In this document: positions 35,441 to 46,904 of the stretch, piece after piece
Layout: the number at the start of each line of letters is the position of its first letter
Position numbering within the stretch: the first letter of the stretch is position 1
Assembly: GCA_963575745.1 (NCBI GenBank)
Contig: CAUYUJ010015026.1
Location: 214,942 to 278,941, forward strand
DNA: 64,000 bases
Source: Prorocentrum cordatum
Lineage: Eukaryota > Sar > Dinophyceae > Prorocentrales > Prorocentraceae
Reading direction: 5' to 3'
Made by a program: the position numbers and the translations under genes
Notes under the pieces: generated by a model
What the model was told of the DNA's origin: nothing
The model's input: the letters and a program-made list of their open reading frames with translations, nothing else
Database searches by the model: none

Positions 35441-36985
35441 GACGGCGTCACGACCACACCCAGGGGCCGAAGCCAAAAGGTTGACCAGTGCGCTAGGAAC
35501 GACAGGAAGAAGACCCACGGCAGCAGGAGCGGGAGCATCCACGTGTTCACCACGATGCCGAGAGCGTCAGACGTCGCTGCAAAGGTATAAAGGTGTGGCG
35601 CCAGCAGGATGCGAGGCGCGGTCCGGCTGGCCGTGAAAGGGGCTCACGGGGCTGCGTCAGTGCACGTGGGCTGCAGCAAATTGCTGCCACATTGAGCCCC
35701 CAGGGTGCGAACGCAGCAGGGGCCGGAACGCCAACTCCCATCGCCAGGCGAAACGCGTGAGGCGTGGGGGAGGAGGCCAGCCACGAGCCGCCAGGCCTGG
35801 CCGGTGCACGCATCACAGCTGGGCGGGGCGGAAGACATTCGACCACAGGGTCAGCCAGGCGGGGGCGAGGAAGTCGTGCACAGGATGAGAGGAGAGGCGT
35901 GAACAGTACACGAGAGCAGGCGTCCCTCCTCTCACGACGCCTAGAAAATATTTGCCCCACTCGCCTCGCCCACTCCCGTTCCCTCCCTCCTGTCCTCTCC
36001 GGACAAGAATTTGGGCTGAGCGTGTCGCGCCGCCAGTTCTGGCACACCACGCCTCGGCGCGGCACGCTAACCACGTCCCAGTCCCAAAGCATGAACGTCC
36101 CGAGTTTTTCCGAGCCTCCCGCCCCGCGGAGCTGAGCGAAACGAGATCCGCTCGCAGGGCATAGCGTGTCGCCGGAACCGCCGCCGCGTGACGCCAAACA
36201 AAAGTTCCTGACCGTACTTATCGTCCCTCCCTCCCTCCTTCCCTCCTTCCCTCCCTCCCTCCCTTCCTCCCCCCTTGTCATCCTGTCATCCCTCATGTCC
36301 TCCTGCCCTCCCCCATCCTCTTCGTCCCTTCATTTCTCTCCCTCCACGGCCCGTTGTGGGGAGGCGAGCGGACGCGCTGGACATGGGCGACAGGCTCGCG
36401 TCGTCGTCGGCCGCAAAGAAGGGCGGCGCGTCTGTGGACGGGCGCCGCCGGGGGGGGGAGGGCTTCGAGCGGCCTCCGAGGAGTGGAACTGCTGGCCGCG
36501 GGTAAGGGCAATGTTAGGGGTGGATGGGTTTCGGGACGTGTTCGTCTGCTCTCGGCGACTTTCTGGCCTTGGGATGCCCTTCAGCGGCTGGGCCTCGCCA
36601 AAAGCGTTCCGGGGGTACCCGAATAGTCCCGAACGGCCGCCAGAGAGCCGAGTTAGGACCCGAAGAACAAGGGGCAGCGTTAGGGGAGGATAGTTCGGGC
36701 GAGCAGGGCGCGAAAGACAAGACGGTGAAAGAAGGATAACCTTGGGCTCGGGAGGGGCTCTGGTTTTCGGGACCGTCCTTGGACCCAGATCGCCGACAGA
36801 CTGAAAAAGACAAGGCGGAGATTTCTTGTTTTCGGCCCCTCGGGGCCCTTGCCAGGCCCCAGGACTGTGAAAAGTCGGCTCAGGATGAAAAGTTTGCTTG
36901 GGGAAGGAGTCCATACTTCTGGGGGCCCCGGATTGGGGAAAGACTATCCTGGCGAAAGACCCGACCATATGCAGTCGTGAGCGAC
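35441..36985. other. Unassigned GC-rich region
   Basis: Long ORFs occur on both strands (for example minus 36,296-35,547 and 37,055-36,330), but none has motifs and composition explains them. A (CCCT)n-like tract lies at 36,228-36,275. Confidence 0.4.
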
Positions 36986-36989
36986 GCAG

Positions 36990-37090
36990 TTGTGAGTATC
37001 GTCTTCGGTGGAGCTCCTTGTATGGACACGAAACGTGTGATGGATGTGGCAACATGGGCGCGGTGGTCGAATGCGAACGCGTGTGGGGGG
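36990..37090 (+). repeat. Single 90-bp family unit
   Basis: GTGGAGCTCC..GACACGAAACGTGTGA, ATGGGCGCGGTGG and CGAATGCGAACGC match the unit of the 27,290 array. Confidence 0.75.
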
Positions 37091-37094
37091 TGAG

Positions 37095-38380
37095 CCGGCA
37101 CTAAGGCGCGTCGCCAGCCGAGCAGGTCTGCCTCAGCACCAAGGGCAAACGGCGGCGCACGGGCGGAACGGACAGCCGACCCCGCAACGCTCCCCCTAGC
37201 CTCCTGGATGACCTCCCCAGCGTCAATCCTCCGGCTCGCCCCCACCTGAATGTGAGAGCCACTGCCAACTTGTAGGCAACCACGCACATCCATCCTGACA
37301 AGACGAACGGAAGTGCTGACAACACAATCGTACGCGTCATGGTGGCGTTTACCCGGACAGTCTCTCCAGAGGTGGATGAGCGTTGAAGGACATGGACGGC
37401 AAGTAACGTTGCCTCCTCGCTACGCGAGCCCAAGAAAGGCATGGGACCCCCCTTTTCTGACCCCAGAGCCTGGCCTGAGGCGTGCTGCCAAGGGGGAGCT
37501 GCCCCGGCCAGTCCTGTTAGCGGACGCTCTGGGAGACGGCGCAGCCCCGGCAGCTCCTCTCTGCCGACCATCAGCGCGCCCCCTTCCCGCCAGCCCCAAT
37601 CGTGCGGAGGCACCACTGGCTGAGCAGCCCGACGCCGACGCCTCGCAGGCCGCGGAAGAAGAGCCAGCGCGCAAAACCCCCCAGGACAGACGAGCAGTGC
37701 GGCCCAGGCGCCTCCCAAAGGTGGCGCGGACGAGGCTCCGCGGAGAGGGCCCCGCCCTGGAGACCAGAGCCGGCACCTCGCCAACCGCCCCCTTCCGCGT
37801 CGCCCCCGCCCCAGTCCGACAACACGGACAAGCTCTGCTACAAGCCAAGGCACCAGGTGACCTGGTACCCGACCTGGAACTACCGAGCCGACGCAAGGGA
37901 GGACCGGAGAGCAGTGGTCAACCGCCTCAAGAAAGAATGTGGCCCCATGCTGGCCATCCGCTGGAACGCCATCTGCGACCAGGAGTGCGGACCCCACTCT
38001 GCCAAAGACCCCCAGCGTCACCATTCGGATCTGTGCCAAGGTTTCGTGCGGACCTCAGCGAAGCCACTTACGACGTACGCAGGCTTTGCCGGAGGAAAGG
38101 CGTCCAAGTCGATTGGATTGCTGAGTGGTATCGAGAACTTGACAAGAGGAGACAAATCGCTGAGCTTGCCAAAGGCAAAAGGAAGGAGGGCTTCGCCGCA
38201 TGGGAAAGGGAAGCGGCCGGCGGACTCCTCTTGGCCCAGCAATGACCCTTCCCGCCAGCGCTGGCCAGCCTCTAGCAGCCACCTTTGGTAGCCCTCGCAC
38301 AGCTGCCCTGCCTCCCCGACCTCTGCTGAGTTTGACGACCCAGCCCTGGCAGTGGCCATCCTGGCCGCCGCCCGCCCCCC
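37095..38380 (+). other. Possible decayed coding region, unrecognised
   Basis: A plus-strand reading around 37,820-38,245 (KLCYKPRHQVTWYPTWNYR in one frame, DWIAEWYRELDKRRQIAELA in another) looks protein-like in composition but matches no family I know. Upstream, the Ala/Pro/Arg-rich frames look like base composition. Confidence 0.2.
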
Positions 38381-38575
38381 CTCGCCTTCGCGGCTGTTCT
38401 ACATTGTGCACCTATCCGGTGCCCCCCCGCAGGCCTCCAGCTCGCGCTCGGGGCCTGCCTCGCCACCCTCCCCCATGCCTTCGCGGCTGCTGCACATCGC
38501 GCACCTGTGCGGTGACCTCCCCGCAGGCCTACAGCTCTCGCTCGGGGCCTGCCTCCTCCCGCAGCCGCCGGCAGG
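38381..38575 (+). repeat. 93-bp tandem duplication
   Basis: CTTCGCGGCTG at 38,386 and 38,479 starts two copies sharing GCACCT.T.CGGTG, CCGCAGGCCT and CGCTCGGGGCCTGCCT. Confidence 0.8.
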
Positions 38576-39985
38576 GCCACCTCGCCATGGAGTTGGCGCG
38601 CCTGCGCCACTTTCCGCGCCCTGGTGGGGCTCTCCCGCTGGCTGGCGGCTCTTGGCCGGTGCCCACCTCTGCTGCCCCACTTCGGTCTCGCTGAGCTGGT
38701 CTCGCCGTCTACTCGCGGCCTCCGGGCCGCCCCTCTCTGTCCGCCTCGGGGCGCCTTGCCCTGCCCCGCCGCCCGCCCCCTGCTTCCTGGGGCGTCGGCA
38801 TTCTGCAGGTTTTGTCCAGGCGTTGCCTGCAGCACCCCGCTGGCCCTTGCCGCGCTCCGCTGGCCGGGCGACGCTCGCCGCGTTGCCAGTGTCCTGCCCT
38901 TCTGCTTGGTTTTCTGGCCACCTCCCCAGCACCGGCCACCGGTGTCCCGGCCGTTGCTGCTCCCGTGGCACCGCGCCCTCTGTCGGCATTTGCCCAGTTG
39001 GCCCATTGGCCTTGTAGCCCACCTTGTTTGCTCCACCTGGCCCGCCGCCCCCCCTTGGGCGCGGCCTCCTCGCGCCATCCGCCCCCAGCCGGCGTTCCTC
39101 CGCCGCTCGCCGCCGCCCTTCTCCACGCTTGTGCTTCGTTGGCCCGCCTGGACTCGGCGCTCGCACTTTTGGTCTCGGCACCCGCGTTGGTGTTCTGAGC
39201 GTCGCTGTTGCTGCATCTCCTTGCCTCGCCGTTGGCCGGGGCCGCGCCTTAGCTTCGGCTTTCGCCTCGTCTGCGCTCTAGGCCCGCCGCCCCCCCATTT
39301 GGCGCGGCTACCGCTCCTTCCCGCCCTGACTTGCAGCGCCGTTGCGCGTCGCCGGGCCGCATCCTCTCTTCCACGCCTTGCGCCTCGCAGGCCGTCCTGG
39401 TCTCGGCGCTCCCCCGCCTTGGCAGTCGATCGCTGGACCCCACCATATGGTTCGGCGGGTCGGGTCTCTGCTTTGCTTTCCCTGCCCCCCCTCCCGCCGC
39501 CCTGCCGCGGGCTGCCTCCTTTAGCTTCAGCTCAGTGCAGCGCAGTGCCGACGCTGGTCTTCCCCCTCGGCGCCCTCTTTCGCGGCGCCTTCGTGCCTGC
39601 CCGCCTTTCACCTCTCGACTGCCCGCGCCTCGCGGGCCCGCAGGTCTCGGCGCACTGGCCCATCCCCGACCGCACCGCCTGGTTCACTGGGTCGGGCCTC
39701 TGTCACGTTGTGCTTCTCCCCCACTGGCCGCCCAGTCTGCTGGGCTGCTTCCCCCCCCCAGCTTCAGCTCAGTGCAGCTCAGTGCCGGCGCTGGTCCCCC
39801 CCTCGGCGCTCCCCCCGCCGCAGTCGGCGTCTCTGAGTGGACCCAGCTTTCTCTTCCCCTGTCGCGCCGAGGCTCCTCCTCCTCCTCCGTGCATTGCGGT
39901 TTCAATTTGCATACAGCGCGCCCCCTGTTGCCAATCCGCCGGAGCAGTCGCCCTCTGCCCAGCCGCCGAAGCGAAAAGTGCCATG
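38576..39985. other. Pyrimidine-rich region with a ~240-bp duplication
   Basis: Cys/Pro/Leu/Ser-rich ORFs reflect C/T bias. AGCTTCAGCTCAGTGCAGC recurs at about 39,522 and 39,762, and GGGTCGGG(T/C)CTCTG precedes each copy. No gene seen. Confidence 0.5.
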
Positions 39986-39989
39986 GGTG

Positions 39990-40815
39990 AGCCGACATGG
40001 GTACGGTAGCGCCATGCGAGCGCAGCTGCTGGGGCCTTCGGTAGAACTAGCTCCCTATGGGGCTACGAATCGTGTGAGAGTGTGCCGACATGAGCGCGGT
40101 GGTGCCACGTGAACGCTGGCATTGAGGCCTTCGGTGGAGCTCCCTATGGGGCCACGAAACGTCTGAGTGGTGTGCTGACATGGGCGCGACAGTGGCATGC
40201 GAGCGCCGCCATTGTGGCCGCTGGTGGACCTCCCTATGGGTCCACGAGCTCCCTATGAGGCCACGAAGCGTGCGAAGGGTGTGCAGAAATGAGCGCGGTG
40301 GTACCATGCGAGCGCCGCCTCTGGGGGCTTCGGTAGAACTAGCTCCTTATGGGGCTACGAGGCGTGTGGGAGTATGCCGACATGAGCGTGGTGGTTCCAC
40401 GTGTGGACGTTGCCATTGAGGCCTTCGGTGGAGCCCCCTATGGGGCCACGAAACGTGTGAGTGGTGTGTTGCCATGGGCGCGACAGTGGCATGCAAGTGC
40501 CGCCATTGTGGCCCCTGGTGGACCTCCCTATGGGGCCACGAGCTCCCCATGAGACGAAGCGTGTGGAGGGTGTGCAGAAATGAGCGCGGTGGTGCCATGC
40601 GAGCGCAGCCACTGGGGCCTTCGGCGGAATTCCCTATGGGGCCACGAAGCGCGTGAGGGGTGTGTTGACATAGGCGCGGTGATGCCATGCGAGTTCAGCC
40701 ATTGGGGCCCTCCACGAACCGCGTGAGGGGTGCAAATGGGCGTGGTGGTGCCATGCGACGGCAGCCATTCGGGCTCTCGGTGGCGCTCCCTACGGGGCCA
40801 CGAAAAGTGTGAATG
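39990..40815 (+). repeat. 90-bp array, locus 3
   Basis: GG(G)GC(C/T)ACGA(A/G) marks units near 40,065; 40,154; 40,263; 40,357; 40,448 and onward, with one unit carrying an extra GGGTCCACGAGCTCCCTAT insert (also at 40,535). Same strand as locus 1. Confidence 0.8.
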
Positions 40816-41589
40816 TCGTCGTCGTCGTCAGTCCCAAAAGACATGGAGGAACGAATAAAGAAAAAGAAACGTCGTAGTTCAGTTGACTCCCTTCCCTTCT
40901 TCCCTTCCCTGACCGCCGGGGGGGGGGTCGACGGGGTGGGGGGTGGGGGGTACGGGGGGAGGGTTAAATTAGCCAACTCGAACGAGCCAGAGGGTTCCGT
41001 CCACTCCCACCCGCCCTCCCACAACATAAGAAGCAAGTGCGTCGCGTCCGACGCCTGTCGCTCATCTTATATCGTGGGCGGCACGTGGGACCTACGGCCA
41101 CGACAGCGACCATGACGAGTACGACGCGGACGATGACTCTGGTGGCGAGGATGAGACGGAGGACGACGATCACCGACGTCCTTTTCGCAATGCCATTTGC
41201 ACTGTCGTCGCCGGGTCGGCTCAGCTCCGAGTGCACCCCGTCCCCCGAGAAACCCGGCCCCGCTGCCCAGCAGTCCCGCCATGGAGACGCTCGGACAATT
41301 CGCCGCCGGCGCCGCGGCAGCCGACAACGGCCGCGACGCTACAACGTCGCCGACGCGTAAAGGTGACTTTTCGCCAGGGGGACCTTTTGTGCGCTGCTTT
41401 TTGGCCCTCGGGGGGGGCCTTCTTTGCCGCGGCCGCAAGGGTCTGGGGGTCGATTTTGGTTTGATTTGTGCGCACCAAAGGTCACTGTTACCATAGGCTT
41501 CTCTTACGTGGACACGACAACGGGCGCGCCGGCGGCGATCCGCACTTGTTCGAGGCATTATGACTTGCCGCCCGCCCAGCTTCTCAACC
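40816..41589. other. Unassigned, with a G-run
   Basis: A G-rich tract at 40,918-40,967 (G10, then GGGGTGGGGGGTGGGGGG) has G-quadruplex potential. The rest is open in several frames without motifs. Confidence 0.45.
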
Positions 41590-42035
41590 CGACGGACCGC
41601 AGCGTCTACGACAAGAAAGTCCATGTTGACGAGCAGGCGTCCCCGCGCGATGTGCGCCGCGTCCCATTCCCGCCACGCGACTCGCAGCGCCGACGAGGAG
41701 AAACTACATATTGGCAAGAAAAACGTCGACGTTGCTGTGTTTTTTGACAGGTCGGACGGGGGGGGTCCCCCGTAGGGTTGGCCAGGCGTCCGCGCGCGAT
41801 TTGCGCCACGCATTATTCCTGCTACACTTTTCGCAGCGTCGACGACAAGAAAGTCCATGCTGACGAGAAAAACGTTGATTTTGTATCGTTTTTGATGGGC
41901 AGGACGCGACCACCCGCTTGGGGTTACCCAAGCGATGTTCATTCCTTCCCATTCCTGTTGCACGTTTCGCAACTCGACGACATGTTGGCGAGAAAAAACT
42001 GGCTTCTTGTTGTTTTTTGACAGTCAGGACGGCGG
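41590..42035 (+). repeat. ~80-150 bp tandem repeat, 4 copies
   Basis: CGCAGCG.C.ACGACAAGAAAGTCCATG-type starts at about 41,600, 41,686, 41,836 and 41,967 (CGCAACTCGACGACATG). Most are followed by GAAAAACGT and TTTTTTGACAG.(C/T)GGACG. Confidence 0.75.
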
Positions 42036-42620
42036 GGTTGCTATCGGCCGGCTAGGTGGGGATGTGGGGGTGCTTCATCATAAGAAGTACGGATAAACGG
42101 GGGTGCGGGGAGACGGGGGGGGTGTCTCGCGTCAGATTACCGCCCCAGCCCCGGCTCCGACCCCGGCCCTGGCCTCAGGGTCCCATGAAGGTGCCAGGGA
42201 GTCCCGGGGGAGGTCCCGCCTTCAGGGTCGGCGGCACCAGCCGTAAGGCCTTCACATTGTACTAAAATCCGTTGCGTTTTCATCGCGCATGTGCGAATAT
42301 GCGAGGATTGTCGCTCAATTCTCGATCCTCCAGCAACCTCAGAATCCACCCTGTGGCTGGCTCCCTACATGCACCCAGCTGGCCAACCAAGAGCCATCGC
42401 GACGATGAAAAGGCGTTGAGCGGTTCAAGTGAGTTAGCAGCCCTAACTGAGGGCAGACACCTCCACGCTGCGCCCTCGGACGAGCAGCGGAGGACTGGCT
42501 TTGCTCCCGCCCGCCCAGATCACACTTGGGTCGTGCAGCCATCGTGCTACCCCCAGGAACGCCGATAAGGAACCAAGGTGCTCCTGGCCACGGAGAGCCT
42601 CGGCCATGAATAAGCTCCCG
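42036..42620. other. Unassigned sequence
   Basis: No gene, array or strong structure recognised. Confidence 0.4.
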
Positions 42621-42624
42621 GATC

Positions 42625-43320
42625 CAGACCCCCAAATATCGGGTGGCGTGTCCCCAACCATCCTGTGTTGGGCCCTCGTCTTGAAAAGACAGCGCCCCGC
42701 GTCTCCTCTCCTCTCCTCTCCTCTCCTCTCCTCTCCTCTCCTCTCCTCTCCTCTCCTCTCCTCTCCTCTCCTCTCCTCTCCTCTCCTCTCCTCTCCTTCC
42801 TCCTCCTCCTCCTCCTCCTCCTCCTCCTCCTCCTCCTCCCACCCTTGCCTCTGCCCTCCGCATGTCTCTGTTTCGGCACACCCCTCACACGCTTCGTGGC
42901 CCCATAAAGGAACCCCGCCGAATGCCCCAGTGGCTGCGCCCGCATGGCACAAGCGCGCCCATTTCGGCACACCCTTCACACGTTTCGTGGCCACATAGGG
43001 AACTCCGCCGAGGGTGCCAGTGGCTGCGCTCGCATGCCACCACCGCGCCCATGTCGGCAGACCCCTCACACGCTTCGTGGCCCCATAGGGAGCTCGACCG
43101 AAGGCTCCAGTGGCTGCGTTCGCATGCTACCGCCGCACTCATTTCGGTACACCCCTCACGCGCTTCGTGGCCGCATAGGAAACTCCTCCGAAGGTCCCAG
43201 CGGCTTTGCTTGCATGCCACCACCGCACCCAATTCGGCACACCCGCCACACGTTTCCCGGCTGCACAGGGAACTCCGCCGAGGGCCCCAATTGTTGCGCT
43301 CGCATTTCACCGCCGCGACG
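42625..43320 (+). repeat. 90-bp array with head and (CTCTC)n, locus 4 (minus-type units, 5 copies)
   Basis: The head (CCCCAACCATCCTGTGTTGG, CCTCGTCTTGAAAAGACAGCGCCC) is followed by a ~95-bp (CTCTC)n tract, (TCC)n, then units at 42,896; 42,987; 43,077; 43,167; 43,257 with a 90-91 bp step. The same architecture as 33,565 and, inverted, 28,365. Confidence 0.85.
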
Positions 43321-44930
43321 ACGACGAGGAAGACGACGACAGCGTCTCACGCACGCCAAAGAGTCGGCGGATTAGTTCACGCTGGCTTGTTTGTCTAGCG
43401 TGGTCGTCGGCAGGCGTGGTAGGGATCGTCGTGGGAGCGCCGTCGTCGCCACAGCTGGGCTCGGCCGCAAACGCTGGACATGTTACAGTGCAGCAGGCTG
43501 CTGGGTTCCGACGCACGCGGGGGCACCAGAACACATGCTTCTGGCGGCATTGCCAATCAACGGCCACGGATCGAATCGACGTTGGTTGGGAATTTTTCCA
43601 GGACGTTCATCATTCATCTAATTGCTCGCCAGCCTCATCGCGGGTCTGGTTCGCCAGGCTTTCGGCCGAATCGCTCGCCAATCCCCACCGATGTAATTCG
43701 CAAGATGCTCGCCGATCGAATACACAACATGCACATTATGTGGAAGACCGAGGCGGGCGATCGATCGCCCTTGCATGAAGAGATCGGCAGATTGTGTCTT
43801 TCCATAATACGCATCAGGCATTGGACCTTGGATGGGGGACTGGATCATACATGGCTGGTCAGCTGATGCAGGGCTCAGTGATGAATCGTCGATGGTTTTG
43901 CGCATGCGTAGTTGGTTTGGTCGGTCGAAGACGTCCATGTCTGGAGGGGAGCTGGCTGCGGGCTGACTTGGCATAGAGGATTAGAGGGAACGTTCCCAGA
44001 GCATTGAAGGAGGAGATCTGTGGACCGGAGGACTCCATCGTAGACTTGGTGACCGCGGAGCGCGAGCGCTGGGAGGAGGAGAAGCAGGCCGCTTGTCCAA
44101 ACAGCCCGCGCGCTAGCCTGAGCGAGATGTGCAATCTTGGACGACCTTCCCCGCTCAGAGGGCACACAATCGCCCCAGGATGGCAAATCCGTTTCCGATC
44201 GTTATCTACCACCCACCCTTTGCCACGCCGAGCGGAGACGGCTGGCAAGTGGATGCGGAAGATATGGGGGAGGGGCCCAAGTGACGGCGACACGAGGGAG
44301 CATAGCGCAAGTATAAATAGACCAGCGCGTGGGCCAAACAAAAATGATACAACACCATGACAAGGAACCAGCGATCTCGGGAACAGCAGTCGACAGCCAG
44401 ACCGAACAAATATTTGGTGGCCAGGTGAATATGGAACACTTGGGAAGAATCGGGCCACGCAAATCCCCAATGGACAGGCGCAACGGGAGCAGACAGGCAA
44501 CAGCGGTACTGCACAAATAAATGACACCGTCGGGCAAGTCTCAAGTCAGCTATATCAGAACCAGCACTGGTCGCGAACCATGCGAAATTGGACCAGCCAG
44601 AAGGACTGTGGAACACCAGAGCCAAGAAGATCATTTTTGGCGGCCAGGCGCATCAGCTGGGAACCACCTTATTAGCTGAACCGAAAAACTCCCGCTTGCC
44701 AGGTGCAACAGGAACAGCCCGCGACAGCCAGGAACATCCGAACGACGAAGATCACCGACGGCCACGGTCAACCCCAAACAGTGAGCCTGTGCAACTTGTT
44801 CAACGCAATGTATGCTGTGCAATCTATGGGGTCCAGGCCACGGGGAGCAATTCATGCGCTGCACCTCATGGGGTGCACGTTGTTGGTTGTAAGATATGCG
44901 AAGCGATCTATGCAGTGCAATTAATTCCTG
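43321..44930. other. Unassigned region of moderate GC
   Basis: Short ORFs on both strands, none with recognisable motifs. Possibly an old decayed element. Confidence 0.35.
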
Positions 44931-44933
44931 TTC

Positions 44934-44975
44934 GCAGTGAGTTGTCCACTCCACTGCTCGCGCAAACATCCCACC
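44934..44975 (+). repeat. Short dispersed repeat, copy 2
   Basis: Matches 31,421-31,475 (GAGTTGTCCACTCCACTGCTC, GCAAACATCCCACC). Confidence 0.7.
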
Positions 44976-45027
44976 CACCCACCCGCAACTTGGTTTGCGA
45001 AATCTCTTAAGACCGTGAGGTGGGTAC

Positions 45028-45246
45028 CAAATGGCACTTGGCAACGACAGCAACGCCGACGACGAAAGCGACAACGACGACGACGACGACGCCGACAACG
45101 ACGACACCGACGACGACGACGACGACGCCGACACCGACGACGACGACGACGGTGACAACGACGACGACGACGACGATGACGATGCCGCCGACGACGACGA
45201 CGGACGACGACACCGACGACGACGACGACGACGACGTCAACGACGC

Positions 45247-45311
<65 letters not shown>

Positions 45312-45774
45312 CCGTCGTCGACGACGACGACGACGACGACGCCGACGCCGACGACGACGACGACGACGAAGACGACGAGGACGTCGCCAACGAAGACGAC
45401 GACGAGGGAGGAGGGAGGACGACGACTGCGACAACGACGACAACGACGAGGGAGGAGGGAGAACGGCGACGACGCGAACGACGAAAAAGGAGGAAGGATG
45501 GCGACGACCACGACGACAACGACGAGGGAGGAGGGAAGACGACGACGACGACAACGACGACGACGACGACGACGAACGAAGAAATAGGAGGGACGACGAC
45601 GAGACGCCGACGACGGACGACGACGACGACGACGAGGGAGGAGGAGGAAGGACGACCACGGCGACAACGACGACGGAAACGACCACGACGCCAAAGAGGA
45701 CGACGACGACGAACACGAGGAAAGACAGAGGACGACGTAGGCGACGACGACGACGACGACGAGGGAGGAGGGAG

Positions 45775-45805
<31 letters not shown>

Positions 45806-45835
45806 ACGCAAGAGCGCGCGCGCACGCTTTTGTTG
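45028..45835 (+). repeat. ~800-bp (GAC)n-type microsatellite
   Basis: CGA/GAC triplets with interspersed GCC, AAC and GAGGGAGGAGGGA interruptions. Its Asp-, Thr- or Arg-rich ORFs on the plus strand and Val/Ser/Arg-rich ones on the minus strand are artefacts. Confidence 0.95.
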
Positions 45836-46340
45836 AAAAGCCGTGTTGAGAAACCTTGTGATTTTGTAGGCTTCTTGGAAACACGATGTTGACATTCTTC
45901 CGAAACCGATGGGTTTTGAGGATTTCGGCATACGCGCGCGACGACGCGCGCGTCTGCACTTCGTCCCATTTTTTTGCAGAGGATTCTCGCGACGGCACAC
46001 GCGCAAGGGCGTTCGACAGATTTCGACATGCGCGCGCGCGAAGCCCGTTTGGTAGCATTTTGTGAAAATCTTGGAAACCAATGGTTTTCTTAAGATTTCG
46101 CAAGAGCTCGCGCGTAAGCTTTTTTGGCAAATCAGTGTTGCGAAACCCTGTGTTTTTCTTTGTTTTGGGGAAACTCGATTGCGAAATCCTTGCGGGACCG
46201 AAAGTTTTTGAAGGATTTCGGCATGCGCGCGCGACGACGCGCTCGTGCGCACTTCGTCCCATTTGTTGCAAGGGATTCGTGAAAAAGTGCTATGTTAGAA
46301 CAAAAAATGTCCCGCATAGTGTTTTTCACAAGGGAATCTC
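45836..46340 (+). repeat. Dispersed repeat with GCGCGCGC cores, copy 2
   Basis: Three or four diverged units carrying GATTTCG(G/A)CAT(A/G)CGCGCGCGA, CACTTCGTCCCATTT and TTGCA(A/G)(G/A)GGATTC. It ends with TTAGAACAAAAAATGTCCCG as in the 5,095 copy. Confidence 0.75.
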
Positions 46341-46519
46341 AGGGGGGGGAACCTGGCCCCCCGGTGATAGTGTAAATTCATATTTAGGATGGACTTGTGG
46401 TCAGAATCATGTATGATTTACATACTCGAAAGGGGGACCGATAACGCCTGGGGGGGGGTAGAGCCTATTTTGTTTTTAGAAAGGAGAATCTAAGCGTGCA
46501 GGAGTGAGCACTATCAAGG

Positions 46520-46830
46520 GCCGATGGGAGCCACAGGAATCCATAGGAACCCATTGGAACCAAAGCAGCAACAAGTAAGTGCAACACGCGTGGCCAGGTG
46601 GGAAGCCATAGGGAGCCAAGCGGCCACACACACACAAAAAAAAAAAGTGCGATACGTAGAGCCAGCGGGGGCAGAAGCCACAGGAAGCCAGAGGAAGACA
46701 AGCGGCCACCTGCAAGTGCGACGTACAGGGCCAGTGGGGGGATAGGACACCATAAGAAGCCAAGCGGCGACCAGAAGGTGCGACGCGCAGGGCCAGCGGG
46801 GAAGACAGGATGTCAAGCGGCCACTCTCCT
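46520..46830 (+). repeat. ~65-bp tandem repeat, 4 copies
   Basis: AAGTGC(G/A)A(C/T)(A/G)CG(T/C)..(G/A)GCCAG units at about 46,581; 46,647; 46,714; 46,775, each followed by GCCA..GGAAGCCA and AAGCGGCCAC. Confidence 0.8.
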
Positions 46831-46904
46831 CCTTCACTTTCGGCTCCCCTCTCCTAGTCCTCTTCCGGATCCCCTTCTCTTCCTCTTTCTCCACCCCTAG
46901 TTTT

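Noticed and set aside
35547-36296. 249-codon minus-strand ORF
   Set aside because: No motif, GC-rich context, and overlaps open frames on the other strand.
38272-40009. 314- to 461-codon ORFs on both strands
   Set aside because: Strong C/T strand bias gives Pro/Ala/Arg-rich frames; no domain is visible.
44921-46271. Minus-strand ORFs of 344-443 codons rich in Val, Arg and Ser
   Set aside because: Translation of the (GAC)n microsatellite and adjoining repeat.
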